The notes beneath the pieces are model-generated. The model had not been told where the DNA came from and ran no database searches. It saw only the letters and a list, made by a program, of their open reading frames with translations. Made by a program: the position numbers and the translations under genes. DNA of 64,000 nucleotides from JACDAN01 sp963834825 (GTDB lineage Bacteria; Actinomycetota; Thermoleophilia; Gaiellales; Gaiellaceae), in NCBI GenBank assembly GCA_963834825.1, contig CAWICZ010000015.1, forward strand, positions 1 through 64,000. The letters are read 5' to 3'. Positions 18,558-28,599 of the stretch are shown one piece after another (within the stretch, counting starts at the first letter, position 1; each line of letters starts with the position of its first letter).

Positions 18558-19784
18558 GCACCGCTGCGCCGGCCGAAGTCCAGGCAGCAGCCTCCGGGGA
18601 CAGTCTCGGCGCGATCCTCCGCGCGCGGTGGGATGCGCTCAAGGGCGGCGATGTCGGCAGCCTGCCGGTCATCCTCGGGCTGATCGCCATCACGCTGTAC
18701 TTCACGTCGAAGAGCGACGTTTTCTTCAGCGCGGTCAACTTCACGAACCTCATCGGCCAGATGGCCGGAGTGACGGTGATCGCGATCGGGGTCGTGTTCG
18801 TCCTGCTCATCGGCGAGATCGACCTCTCGATCGGCTACGTCAGCGGTCTGGCAGGCGTCGTGGTCGCCGAGCTGCAGGTGCCGGACTCGGGACACCAGTA
18901 TCCGGGGCTCGTTGCGATCGCCGCTGCGATCGCGGTGGGCGCTGCGATCGGAGCACTGCAAGGAGGCTTCGTCGCGTTCATCGGCGTGCCGTCGTTCGTC
19001 GTCACGCTCGCGGGACTGCTTGATCTGGCAGGGGGTGATCCTGCGCCAGCTCGGGACGGAGGGCGTGATCGGGATCCAGGACGCCTACATCAACAACGTC
19101 GCCAACTACGTGCTCTCGGAGAACCAGGGCTGGGCGATCGCGATCATCTTCACCGTTGGATACGCCGGAGCAACGTTCGGCATGTATCTGAGCCGGCGGC
19201 GGGCCGGCCTGAGCACCGGGAACGTGGTTCTGACGGCAGTTCGCGTGCTCTTCCTCAGCGCGCTCGTCTTCGCCGCAGTCGCGGTGTGCAACCACTCGCG
19301 AGGTGTTCCCCTAGTCGGGTTGATCATGCTCGCTCTCGTCGTCGGCGCGGCCTACGTCGCCGGGCGCACGACCTACGGTCGTCACGTCTACGCGGTCGGC
19401 GGCAGCGCAGAAGCGGCCCGGCGGGCAGGCATCAACGTCAAGTTCATCCGGGTCACCGTCTTCATGATCTCGGGCGCGATGGCGGCGATGGGGGGCGTGA
19501 TCTTCGCCTCGCGGCTGAACTCGGTCGACCTGACCGCCGGCGGCGGCACGATCCTCCTGGACGCGATCTCTGCAGCTGTGATCGGCGGGGTCAGCCTGTT
19601 CGGCGGCCGCGGCCGAGTCAGCGGCGCACTCTTCGGCGGCCTGATCATCGCCATCGTCGCGAACGGCATCGATCTCGTCGGTTACCCCGACTCGATCAAG
19701 CTGATCACGACGGGCGTGATCCTGCTCGCCGCCGTGACGCTCGACACCGTGCTGCGCCGCCGCCAGGCCGCAGCGGGCCGCTAG
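18554..19784 (+). CDS. Sugar ABC transporter permease (XylH/RbsC-like), one frameshift
   Basis: About 409 residues with roughly ten or more hydrophobic segments of the BPD_transp_2 family. Family blocks include TVIAIGVVFVLLIGEIDLSIGYVSGLAG in the first half and GRHVYAVGGSAEAARRAGI plus AAVIGGVSLFGGRGRVSGAL in the second half. The frame breaks at 19020-19022: CTGCTTGATCTGG should read CTGCTGATCTGG (one extra T), giving LAGLLIWQGVILRQLGTEG. The start overlaps the ATPase stop by ATGA. It forms the membrane channel of the transporter together with the binding protein at 16651 and the ATPase at 17786. Confidence 0.86.
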
Positions 19785-19807
19785 CTCCGTCCCCGCGGCG
19801 TCGTGCG

Positions 19808-20014
19808 TCAGCCACGGGGATGACGCCGCGCCCGTCCCGGCTCGCCGGTGCCTCGTTGGATCTCGGCGAACCTCTCGGCCGTCAGCCGCGAGAAACCGCG
19901 GGCCACAAGTCGCTCGACCAGCACGGTGCTGGTCAGCAGCTTCGTCTGAGCGTCCGCCATTCCGAGCTTACCGAGGAGCGCCGCGTTGCCATTCTCGGCG
20001 GTTCCGCCACTCAT
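19808..20014 (-). CDS. Small hypothetical protein (68 aa)
   Basis: MSGGTAENGNAALLGKLGMA opens a 68-residue soluble protein with a probable helical centre (TKLLTSTVLVERLVARGFS) and a basic tail. I chose ATG 20014 because GGGAGG precedes it at good spacing; longer in-frame starts have no ribosome binding site. I do not recognise a family. It lies downstream of efeU on the same strand, separated by a 180-bp gap with RNA-structure potential, so co-transcription is possible but unproven. Confidence 0.5.
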   Translation of the reverse strand: MSGGTAENGNAALLGKLGMADAQTKLLTSTVLVERLVARGFSRLTAERFAEIQRGTGEPGRARRHPRG

Positions 20015-20081
20015 GAAAACACCTCCCTTACCGCTTCGCGAACGCATAAGGAAGGCGATTGGCTGCCCGGCCGAACCCGCT

Positions 20082-20139
20082 CTGGGTGACCCCACCGTAG
20101 CAGCGCCCAGCCGAAGCCGCCGGTGGCGGCGAGACCCAG
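20082..20139 (-). other. Nested inverted repeats downstream of efeU
   Basis: CTGGGT (20082-20087) can pair with ACCCAG (20134-20139), enclosing a perfect GCCGCC-GGT-GGCGGC hairpin at 20116-20130. It lies between the efeU stop and the start of the 68-aa gene. It may be a terminator or 3' structure of the efe transcript or a leader of the small gene; it matches no riboswitch class I know. Confidence 0.35.
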
Positions 20140-20193
20140 ATCCCGACCGCCGCGCAGATAGCCCGAGGCGGCTCGTCGGGCATTTTCCGCCTT

Positions 20194-22587
20194 TCAGCGA
20201 GAGTGCTGCGCCTGGCTGCGCAGCTCAGCCGGCCGTGGTTGCCGCAACGGCGTGGCTGAAGCAATCCGCACGCGACGGCGCCGCGCCCGCAACTGCTCGG
20301 CGACGACGTAGCTGCCGAGGACGACCGCGGCCGCGGCGGCCTGGGCGGCGAGACCCTCCCAGGTCGGGAAGAGGCCGAGCCAGAGCCCCGCCCAGTACGG
20401 CAGGGTCAGGCCTTCGACCGGATGGACCGGAATCCAACCCACGACCTGGAGCGTCTGCACCGTCGATCCGACCATGACCACGAGCACGCCGAGGATGAGC
20501 GCTCCCGTCATGACGAGCATGCGCTTGTGCGGCAGCTTGCGCTGGAACGCGATCGTCAGTAGGCCTACCGCGGCCACGCCGACGAGACCGACGAGCACGC
20601 CGAGCAGCACGTCGAGAGCGCCGGCCTCGAGCACGATTGCCTGGAGGAAGAGCACCGTCTCGAAGCCCTCCCGGTAGACGCTCGAGAAGCCGAGCACCGC
20701 GAGCGCGAGCGTCTGGGCTCCCACGATGCCCGTCATCGGCGAGCGGAGGATCCGCTGCTTGCGGCTGTGCAGACCGGCGAGGTGCTCGTTCCAGTACACC
20801 CGGTGGTAGAACCAGTTGAGGATCACGAGGAGGACGCCGATCGCGATCAGCGAGACGACGGCCTCGAGCTTCTCCCCGTAGCGCGCAAGTGAGCTCAGCA
20901 CCGTCTGTGCGACCACCCACGTCAAGGCGCTTGCGACCAGGGCGGCGAGCGCCCCGAGGAGGAGCGGACGCCGGAAGCGGCGACGGGCCTGCACGAGCCC
21001 GGCGAGGAGAGCGGCGAGGATGAGCACGGCTTCCAGCCCCTCCCGAAAGACGATGACTGCCGTATTCGTGATCACCGCCGTTCGCGATGTCGGGCCGGAG
21101 CCGACTGCGGCCTCGGCGTCCGCCAGCGCTGCGTCGAGGCCTTCCCTGGTGCGGCTGACGTCCTCGGGATCCGAGCGCCGCTTCACGAGCTGCGCGAGAC
21201 CGGGAAGGCCCTCCGACCCGTACCAGAAGAACCCCTCGACGCCGGCGAAGAGGTGCGGCGCAAGGCCGCGAAGCCGTTGCTCGGGGCCGAACTCGAAGAC
21301 GGCGTACGCCTCGATCCGAGCCTGCTCCGCGTCGCCGTACCGGCCCGCTCGAACGGCGTGCTCGAGCCGGTTCAGCGTCACGCGGATGAGCTCGAAGTCC
21401 GCCGAGCCTTCGGCCTCCCGCCAGGGCTCCGGGAAGAGGTTCTCGGCAAGATCACGGGCGGCATCCGTCGTCCGCTCGACGCTCTGCGGATCGGCAACTC
21501 GCTGGCCGTGGGCCGCCGACGCGAGCGTCGCACCGAGCTCGTCGAGGAGGGCAGCGAGCCGGGCCGTCGCCGCTGCATCGCGCTTCGCGAGCGTCGGCTC
21601 GAGGTCGCCGAACGACTGGGCCGCGGCTGCGCGGAAGGTGATTGCTTCCTGGATCTCGAAGTCGAGCGTGACGCGACCGTCGGCGACCCCGCGGCCGTAC
21701 TCGATCGGAACGAGCGAGAGGAAGCGCAGCACCTGTCCGGCTCGGCGGGCCGCCTCCTCCGCGGCAAGAGGCGCGGCGCGGAAGCCTTCGAGAGAGGCGT
21801 CGATCGCACGTCGCGCACGGACGAGTCCCGCCGCGTCGCCGATCAGCGCGGCCGCGACGAGCCGATCGAACGCCGCAACCGCCCGTTCCGCGCGCGCCCG
21901 GCCGACCTGCTCCCCCAACGCCGGGCGCAGAATCAGGAAGTAGCCGCGGGCGAGGGCCGCCGTGCTAGCCCGCTTGGCGCCGTACCCCAGCTTCTGGGCT
22001 TCATCGAGCTGCTCGAGCGCGTTCCCGAGTAGCGCCTGGTAGGTGTCCAAGAGGTCCGACTGAATGGCAACGGCGGCCTTGGCCCTGCCGCCCCGCCCGG
22101 CCGGGAGTCGCTCGAGCGCGAGGGTCGCATCAACGGCTGCACGGGTGAACCGCGTCGGCGGCCGGAACTCGCGCAGGAGGAGCCACGCGCGCGCCTCGCG
22201 GTTCCGTCCGGCCCGAGCCGCTGCCACGGAGCTCCGGTACGCGCCGTCGAGGATCGCGGTCCACGCGTCGGCTCGCGCCGCGGCGAGCCTCGAAACGTCT
22301 CCCTTCTGCGCTGAGAGCACGACGGCGGCAAGGGCCCGGTCGGCTCGCTGCGCCGACGCAGGTGCGCGCCGGCGGAGATCGGCGAGGAGCGGTCCGGCTG
22401 CCCGCCTGGCTTCGCCCGCATCCGTGGCGGCCCCACCTCGGTCTCCGTCCAGAAGCAGATCGTTCTGCGCGGCCGCCAGGCCCGCCTTGACCTCCGCCGC
22501 CGAGCTCCAGGGCTCGGCCGAGGCTGAGCCTGCCAGGCCAAGAGCCGTCGCGACCAGAAGGAGCGGCGCCAGCCGACGGGGCGTCAC
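20194..22587 (-). CDS. efeU: EfeU/FTR1-family iron permease with long extracytoplasmic N-terminal region
   Basis: A 797-residue protein. Residues 1-24 are a signal peptide and ~25-500 a long, mostly helical Ala/Arg-rich exported region. The C-terminal third is an FTR1 permease with about seven helices and two REXXE-type iron motifs: VFREGLEAVL (~515) and VYREGFETVLFL (~630). FTR1 permeases move ferric iron across the cytoplasmic membrane. Typical EfeU is ~280 residues, so this is a fusion of an EfeO-like helical domain with the permease, as in some bacterial FTR1 proteins. GTG 22587 overlaps the stop of the upstream lipoprotein gene (GTGA), giving a tight two-gene operon. Confidence 0.9.
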   Translation of the reverse strand: MTPRRLAPLLLVATALGLAGSASAEPWSSAAEVKAGLAAAQNDLLLDGDRGGAATDAGEARRAAGPLLADLRRRAPASAQRADRALAAVVLSAQKGDVSRLAAARADAWTAILDGAYRSSVAAARAGRNREARAWLLLREFRPPTRFTRAAVDATLALERLPAGRGGRAKAAVAIQSDLLDTYQALLGNALEQLDEAQKLGYGAKRASTAALARGYFLILRPALGEQVGRARAERAVAAFDRLVAAALIGDAAGLVRARRAIDASLEGFRAAPLAAEEAARRAGQVLRFLSLVPIEYGRGVADGRVTLDFEIQEAITFRAAAAQSFGDLEPTLAKRDAAATARLAALLDELGATLASAAHGQRVADPQSVERTTDAARDLAENLFPEPWREAEGSADFELIRVTLNRLEHAVRAGRYGDAEQARIEAYAVFEFGPEQRLRGLAPHLFAGVEGFFWYGSEGLPGLAQLVKRRSDPEDVSRTREGLDAALADAEAAVGSGPTSRTAVITNTAVIVFREGLEAVLILAALLAGLVQARRRFRRPLLLGALAALVASALTWVVAQTVLSSLARYGEKLEAVVSLIAIGVLLVILNWFYHRVYWNEHLAGLHSRKQRILRSPMTGIVGAQTLALAVLGFSSVYREGFETVLFLQAIVLEAGALDVLLGVLVGLVGVAAVGLLTIAFQRKLPHKRMLVMTGALILGVLVVMVGSTVQTLQVVGWIPVHPVEGLTLPYWAGLWLGLFPTWEGLAAQAAAAAVVLGSYVVAEQLRARRRRVRIASATPLRQPRPAELRSQAQHSR

Positions 22588-23666
22588 TGCTCGATCGGAA
22601 TCGAGAGCTCCGCGGCCAGCTGCGACACCTGGCCGGCGATCGCGGTCGCTCGGCTCTGAGCCTCGGCTCCCAGCGAGTCCGCCTGCTCGGGCGTGTAGCG
22701 CCGCCCACTGCGCTCCTGCGCGTAGATGTCCTCGACGTAGGCCTTGAGCTCGGTCAGCTCACGCTTCACCTGACCGCTCTTCGCCGGGTCGGCCTTCACC
22801 GCCAGCGGCTCGATCCCGCGGTAGATCACCTCGAGGCCCGAGAGGATGTCCCGGATGTCCGAGAGTCGCGAGACGACGTTGAAGGACTCGGAGGTGAACC
22901 GGGATCCCCGCACGAAGCGCGACTCCTTCCACTGACCGAAGTACTCGCTCATCGTCGGCACCATCACGACCAGCGACGTGAAGGCATCCGATGGTGTCGG
23001 CTGCCAGGCATCCGCGGCCTGGTCGAGCGCACCGGCTTGCCGATGGAACTCTCCGGACGAGGCCTCGAGGAAGCCGGCGTGCGGTAGCAGCTCGCCGAAC
23101 GAGGAGCGACCGTTGCCGTCCAGGTCAGCCGGAGCGCCGCCCACCTGACCGACGAGGCTCTCCGGCAAGGTGCCCCAGAGCGCTCCTTCGGTCAGGTTGA
23201 ACAGGTTCCCGGGCTGCTGGAGCACTTTGCCGTCGGGCAGGGTGAGATCGAATGGGACGGCGCTCTCGGGGTCTTCCGAGGCGCTCGAGCCCGCGTCGAT
23301 GATCACGTCGAATTCAGCGAGCGACGGCGTGCCGGCGACGATTCCTTCGACACGCTCGTAGTACGGATTGCCCTCGGTCCAAACCCGCTTCAGGTCGCCG
23401 AGGACGGACGCCGCCTCGCTGCGCTCATCGGGCGTGAAGCCGTTCTCGGCCAGCTGCGAGTAGCGCGAGGAAAGCTGCTGAAATCGTCCCGTGAAGTCCG
23501 ACAGCTGCGCCGTGTGGTCGAGCAGGAACTCCTTCACCTGCCCCAGATCCGCCTCGGTCGACGCCTTGGTCGTCGAGGTCGTGGCCGCCGGGGCGGTGGT
23601 CTTCTCGTCGCCGCCGCAGCCGGCGAGGACGACCAAGAGCGCGACTGTAAGGAGTGCCGAACGCAT
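22584..23666 (-). CDS. efeM: EfeM/EfeO-type imelysin-family lipoprotein for iron uptake
   Basis: A 360-residue lipoprotein. The signal peptide ends in the lipobox LAGC (Cys18), so the mature protein is anchored to the outer face of the membrane. The remainder is a helical M75/imelysin-like domain (VKEFLLDHTAQLSDFTGRFQ, AYVEDIYAQERSGRRYTPEQ). EfeM/EfeO proteins bind iron and pass it to the FTR1 permease encoded next. The ATG at 23666 is preceded within 2 bp by an 18-bp inverted repeat, a likely metal-regulator site. No dye-decolorising peroxidase EfeB lies nearby, so this is an EfeMU system without its usual third partner. Confidence 0.85.
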   Translation of the reverse strand: MRSALLTVALLVVLAGCGGDEKTTAPAATTSTTKASTEADLGQVKEFLLDHTAQLSDFTGRFQQLSSRYSQLAENGFTPDERSEAASVLGDLKRVWTEGNPYYERVEGIVAGTPSLAEFDVIIDAGSSASEDPESAVPFDLTLPDGKVLQQPGNLFNLTEGALWGTLPESLVGQVGGAPADLDGNGRSSFGELLPHAGFLEASSGEFHRQAGALDQAADAWQPTPSDAFTSLVVMVPTMSEYFGQWKESRFVRGSRFTSESFNVVSRLSDIRDILSGLEVIYRGIEPLAVKADPAKSGQVKRELTELKAYVEDIYAQERSGRRYTPEQADSLGAEAQSRATAIAGQVSQLAAELSIPIEQ

Positions 23667-23668
23667 GG

Positions 23669-23686
23669 TGTAAGGCGTACCTTACA
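23669..23686 (-). promoter_or_regulatory. Candidate iron-regulator operator upstream of efeM
   Basis: Read on the coding strand, TGTAAGGTACGCCTTACA is an inverted repeat with 7-bp perfect arms and a 4-bp spacer, ending 2 bp before the efeM ATG. A third half-site (TGTAAGG) appears just inside the gene at 23646. A/T-containing palindromes over iron-uptake promoters are typical targets of DtxR/IdeR or Fur-like repressors. The position implies a leaderless or very short-leader transcript. Confidence 0.6.
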
Positions 23687-23868
23687 AAGCGGCGGCCCGG
23701 CTTGTGCGCTTGACCGCACCACTGCCCAGGAGCGCTGGAAAGCGCCTTTAGGGCACGATTTGGCATGGTTTCAGCCGCCGCAGGCGGGGAGGGGAAGGAA
23801 GGTGCGCGAGCGAGGCGAAGGCCAGCAGCTGCGGAGGAGGATCGCCCAGTGAGACTGCGAGCTCGACG

Positions 23869-24745
23869 ATGACGGCGGATCGGGAGCAACTGCGCCGCCG
23901 AATGCTGGCGTTCATCGGCCTGTGGTTGTTCCTGGCCGGCCTCCTCCTGGCGCTTTCCTTCGTGACGTTCGTCCTGGTCGCATCGGCTGTCTTGCTCGTC
24001 GTCGCGCTTGTCGCCGCAGCGGTCGTTCTGCTCGGCCGGCTCCCGATGCGTTCCGCCTGGCGGGCTGCGTCCGGCTCGACCGAGCGAGCTGCTCGTGGCG
24101 CAGGCGCCGGCGTTCGCTCCCTCCACCTCGGCGAACGCACCGGGCGCGCGGCTCGTGGCGCGGGCGCCGGGGTTCGCGTCCCTCCACCTTGGCGAACGCA
24201 CTCGACGAGCCGGGGCGAGGGCCGGTGAGCTCGCCTCCGCGACCCCCGGCCGCACTCGCGTGCTTCTGAACCGCGGCGGCCAGCTGTACGCCGCCGCCTT
24301 CTACCGGGTGTCGACGCTCGCCGGAAGAGCCCTTCGGCAAGATCCCGGGCGGCAAGCGCTCCGGTTCAATGAGCGGGGAGCACAGCTTCGCCGCGAAGGC
24401 AACCCCGAGCGGGCTGCTGAACAGCACCGCGTCGCGCTGGGGATCCTCCGCGGCGTCGGCGACCAGCATGCCGAGGCGCTGACGCTCAACAACCTCGCCC
24501 TGGCACTTGCCCAGGGCGGCGCCGACGCGGCGGCGGTCGAACACTTCGAGCAGGCACTCTCGGTCCTGCAGGAGCTCGGTGACGAGGAGCACGAGGCTCA
24601 GGTCATCGCCAACCTCGGCGTCGTCCGGAGCCGGCAAGGCCGCAGCGAAGAGGCCGTGAGCCTCCTGCACGAAGCGCTCGACAAGCTTCCTCCCGAGTCG
24701 CCGGCCTACCGACAGGTCGAAGCGCAGCTCCAGCGCGCGAGCTGA
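23869..24745 (+). CDS. Membrane-anchored TPR protein, one frameshift in a tandem repeat
   Basis: About 291 residues after repair. Two N-terminal hydrophobic helices (FIGLWLFLAGLLLALSFVTF, VLLVVALVAAAVVLLG) are followed by a low-complexity linker made of two 20-residue repeats (ARGAGAGVRSLHLGERTGRA type). A TPR-like C-terminus follows (EAALTLNNLALALAQGG-type sequence, HFEQALSVLQELGDEEHEAQ, VVRSRQGRSEEAVSLLHEAL). The frame breaks near 24178 because the second 60-bp unit has an extra G compared with the first. TPR arrays bind partner proteins. No partner is apparent, and the gene stands alone between efeM and a convergent membrane protein. Confidence 0.65.
24091..24211 (+). repeat. 60-bp tandem duplication inside the TPR gene
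   Basis: Unit 1 (24091-24150) and unit 2 (24151-24211) start with the identical GCTCGTGGCG and keep about 80-85% identity. Unit 2 carries one extra G near 24178, which is where the reading frame breaks. Without it the array would code for two 20-residue repeats. Confidence 0.7.
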
Positions 24746-24752
24746 TCTCCCG

Positions 24753-25441
24753 CTAGACCGGGGTCGCCTCCGCCGCGGGCCGGCGCCGTCCGCGCAGGCC
24801 GAAGACGATCAGCAGGATGGCTCCGGCCGCCGCGATCAGCCCGAGAACGAGCAGCACGATTCCGGACCACAGAGCCAGATCGCTCTTCGCGCCGACGCTG
24901 ATGTCCGCCGCGATGCCGCGCGATCCATCCGCGTTCATTGCCACGGCGACCCAGTTGCCGTTCCTGCACCTCCCAACTGATGTCATTCGCTTCCGCTTGC
25001 CGACCAGAACGTCTGCGAGGACGGAGGCCCTGGTTCGCGGGTGCCCGCCTCATGCCTGTACTCGACCGTGAACGGGTCGACCCCGAAGTCCACGAGCACG
25101 TCGTGGTCGACGTCGCTGAGGTATCGCTCCACGTCGGTCTTCGGCCCGATACCGAGGAAGAGCTGCTTGCCCGGCCGGTCGCTGCGGCCACGGAGCCGGA
25201 TCGTGGCGAGGCGGCCCTCCTCGAAGAGCCAGTCGGGACCTTCCGTTCCGATGTCGAGATCGTCCGTCCGGATCGCGTAGCTCAGGCTTCGGAACGGCTC
25301 CGACCGCGTCGAGTAGAAGCCGTCGTCGTCGCGCTGCGTCGTGTGCGCCCACAGCAGCGTGCCGGCGCCGGCCAGCAGCCCGAGCGCGACCAGGGCGACG
25401 ATGATTCCTGCGACGAGAGCGACGACTCGGCCGGCAGACAT
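24753..25441 (-). CDS. Conserved membrane protein with two terminal TM helices, frame broken near its end
   Basis: About 228 residues after repair. An N-terminal helix (VVALVAGIIVALVALGLLAGAG) is followed by an extracytoplasmic beta-rich domain (GFYSTRSEPFRSLSYAIRTD, PGKQLFLGIGPKTDVERYLS). The segment WEVQ-NGNWVAVAMNADGSRG precedes a second helix (SGIVLLVLGLIAAAGAILLIVFG) and a basic tail. Two frame changes occur between about 24990 and 24940; the intermediate frame supplies ANDISWEVQE. The last domain resembles the conserved VVMNADGS block seen in uncharacterised actinobacterial membrane proteins. No enzymatic motif is visible. ATG 25441 is the only start that places the first helix at the N-terminus. 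Confidence 0.65.
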
Positions 25442-25511
25442 GGAGGCCGAGTCATATCGCAAGCGGGCCGGCCTCGGCACCGGGCTTGACGGAACCCGGG
25501 GCACGGCGCCT

Positions 25512-26851
25512 ATGGTCACCTTGATGCACCCGGAGACGCAGTACGCGAAGAAGGGCGACGCGCACATCGCCTACCAGGTCCTCGGCGACGGCGCACTCGA
25601 CCTGATCCTCGTCTCCACGTGGATCAGCCACGTCGAGGCCCGCTGGGAGTTCCCTGGCTTCGCGTACTACCTGCGGCGCCTTTCGTCGTTCAGCCGGCTG
25701 ATCTCGTTCGACAAGTCCGGGATCGGCCTCTCGGATCCGATCCCTTCGAAGACCCCGCCGCCGCTCGAGGACTGGATGGACGACGTCCGAGCGGTCATGG
25801 ACGCGGTCGGATCCGAGCGGGCGGCGATCATGGGTGCCAACGACGGCACGATGATGGCGGCGCTCTTCGCGGCCACACACCCCGAGCGGACAAGCGCCCT
25901 CGTCCTCGCGAACGCCACGGCGCGCCTGGCCGCGGGGCCCGGCTACGAGATCGGGGTCCCACGCGACCTGGTGGACCAGTTGACCTCGATGGCCGAAGAG
26001 ACCTGGGGTCGCGGAGACTTGATGGCCGCCATCAACCCGAGCCTCGCCGACGACCCCGAGCAGGCCGAGGCCTGGGGACGCTTCTTCCGGCACTCCGCAA
26101 GCCCGGCCACAGCCGCCGCGGTCATGAAGATGCTCTTCGAGCTCGACGTCCGAGACGTGTTGCCGACGATCAGGGTGCCAACCCTGGTCGTCAACCGTTC
26201 CGACACTTCCATCATCACCGTCGATCAGGGCCGTTACGTCGCGGATCACATCGAGGGCGCCAGGTTCGCGGCCGTGCCCGGCGCCGACTACGGCTTTGCC
26301 CTCGGCGACGTCGACGTCGTCCTCGACGAGGTGGAGGAGTTCCTGACCGGCGCCCGCCATGGCTCCCAGACCGACCGAGTCCTGGCGACCGTGCTCTTCA
26401 CCGACATCGTCGACTCGACCGGACGAGCGATCGAGTTAGGCGATGCGCATTGGCGGGAGCTTCTCGAGGCGCACGATCAGCTTGCCCGGACCGAGGTCGC
26501 GCGCTTCGGCGGGAAGATCCCAGAGTTCGCGGGCGACGGGATGCTCGCGACGTTCGACGGGCCGGCCCGCGCCGTCCGCTGTGCATTCGCACTTCGTGAG
26601 CGTGTGCGTGCGCTCGGCCTGCACATCCGCGCCGGTCTACACGCCGGTGAGGTGGAGCGTCGCGGCGGCCAGGTCGCGGGCATCGGCGTCCACATCGCCG
26701 CCCGCATCCTCTCGCTCGCCGGACCCGACGACGTGCTCGTGTCGCGGACGGTGAGGGATCTCGTCGCGGGGTCGGGTCTCACGTTCGTCGACCGCGGAAC
26801 CCATGAGCTGAAGGGCGTGCCGGATCAGTGGCAGGTGCTCGAGGCGATCGG

Positions 26852-26855
<4 letters not shown>
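25512..26855 (+). CDS. Alpha/beta-hydrolase-fold sensor fused to class III adenylate/guanylate cyclase
   Basis: A 447-residue protein. Residues ~5-280 are an alpha/beta-hydrolase fold (LILVSTWISHVEARWEFPGF, DKSGIGLSD, VPTLVVNRSD). Residues ~290-445 are a class III cyclase (VLFTDIVDST, FAGDGMLATFDGPARA, HIAARILSLAG, ELKGVPDQWQVLE). In the hydrolase half the usual GxSxG elbow reads GANDG: the nucleophile Ser is replaced by Asn, so this half probably binds rather than cleaves a ligand. The plan suggests ligand sensing that alters cyclic-nucleotide production. ATG 25512 (MVTLMHPETQYAKKGD) matches the usual start of this family. The stop overlaps that of the convergent helicase gene. Confidence 0.88.
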
Positions 26856-28048
<1,193 letters not shown>

Positions 28049-28178
28049 GTTTCGACTCCTTGGTTCTGGTTCGAGATTCGCCTACCCCGAAACCAGCCGA
28101 AGGAGGAACGAGAAGCTCATCTCACGGGGCGACGGGATTGCCGCCCGTGCGCGCAGAGTAGCAGCGAACTAGGAGTTT

Positions 28179-28589
28179 TTAGGAGGTTTCCGGCAATTCG
28201 ATGTGGCGGACCGGGACGCCGGACTCCTCGACGGCCTTCTGGAGCGCCTCGTCTTCGAGCCACGTCGATTCCTCCCCGGTCCGGGTGACGACCACGATCT
28301 CGTCCGGCTCGAACGTCCGGAGCGCGTCGTCGACGTCCTGCGCGGCGTCCGTGTTCTGGCTCGTTGGGTCGACCTCGACCGGCGCCTCGCCGATGACCGC
28401 CTCGGCGACACTCTGAGCGGCGCGGTCGGCCTCGGAGCGGGCGTCGTCCTCGGCGCCCGTCAGCCAGTCCAGCTTCGAGATCTTCGCCGCCGGTGCGACT
28501 ACTCGGAGGCGGTCCGCGCCGGCCAGCGCCTCGCGGAGCTCCTCTTCGTCGGCGACAGTCGTCGCGACCACCAGAACCTTCCCGGCCAC
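28179..28589 (-). CDS. Universal-stress-like small cytoplasmic protein of unknown function
   Basis: A 136-residue protein with alternating strands and helices: VLVVATTVADEEELREALAG, RLRVVAPAAKISKLDWLTG, ALRTFEPDEIVVVTRTGEES and a final VPVRHIELPETS. The pattern, including the DEIVVV strand, resembles a Rossmann-like/UspA-type fold, but the nucleotide-binding G-2X-G-9X-G(S/T) signature is absent. GTG 28589 is the best start because the protein then opens on the first beta strand. It lies 10 bp after the amino-acid transport ATPase on the same strand, so it may be the last gene of that operon. Confidence 0.65.
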   Translation of the reverse strand: MAGKVLVVATTVADEEELREALAGADRLRVVAPAAKISKLDWLTGAEDDARSEADRAAQSVAEAVIGEAPVEVDPTSQNTDAAQDVDDALRTFEPDEIVVVTRTGEESTWLEDEALQKAVEESGVPVRHIELPETS

Positions 28590-28599
28590 GACGCGAGTG

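Noticed and set aside
17786..20089. Single 767-residue ATPase-permease fusion
   Set aside because: The fusion is an accident of two single-base frame changes; the C-terminal 300 residues are out-of-frame, Arg-rich sequence, and the natural ATPase stop/permease start overlap is intact in the other frame.
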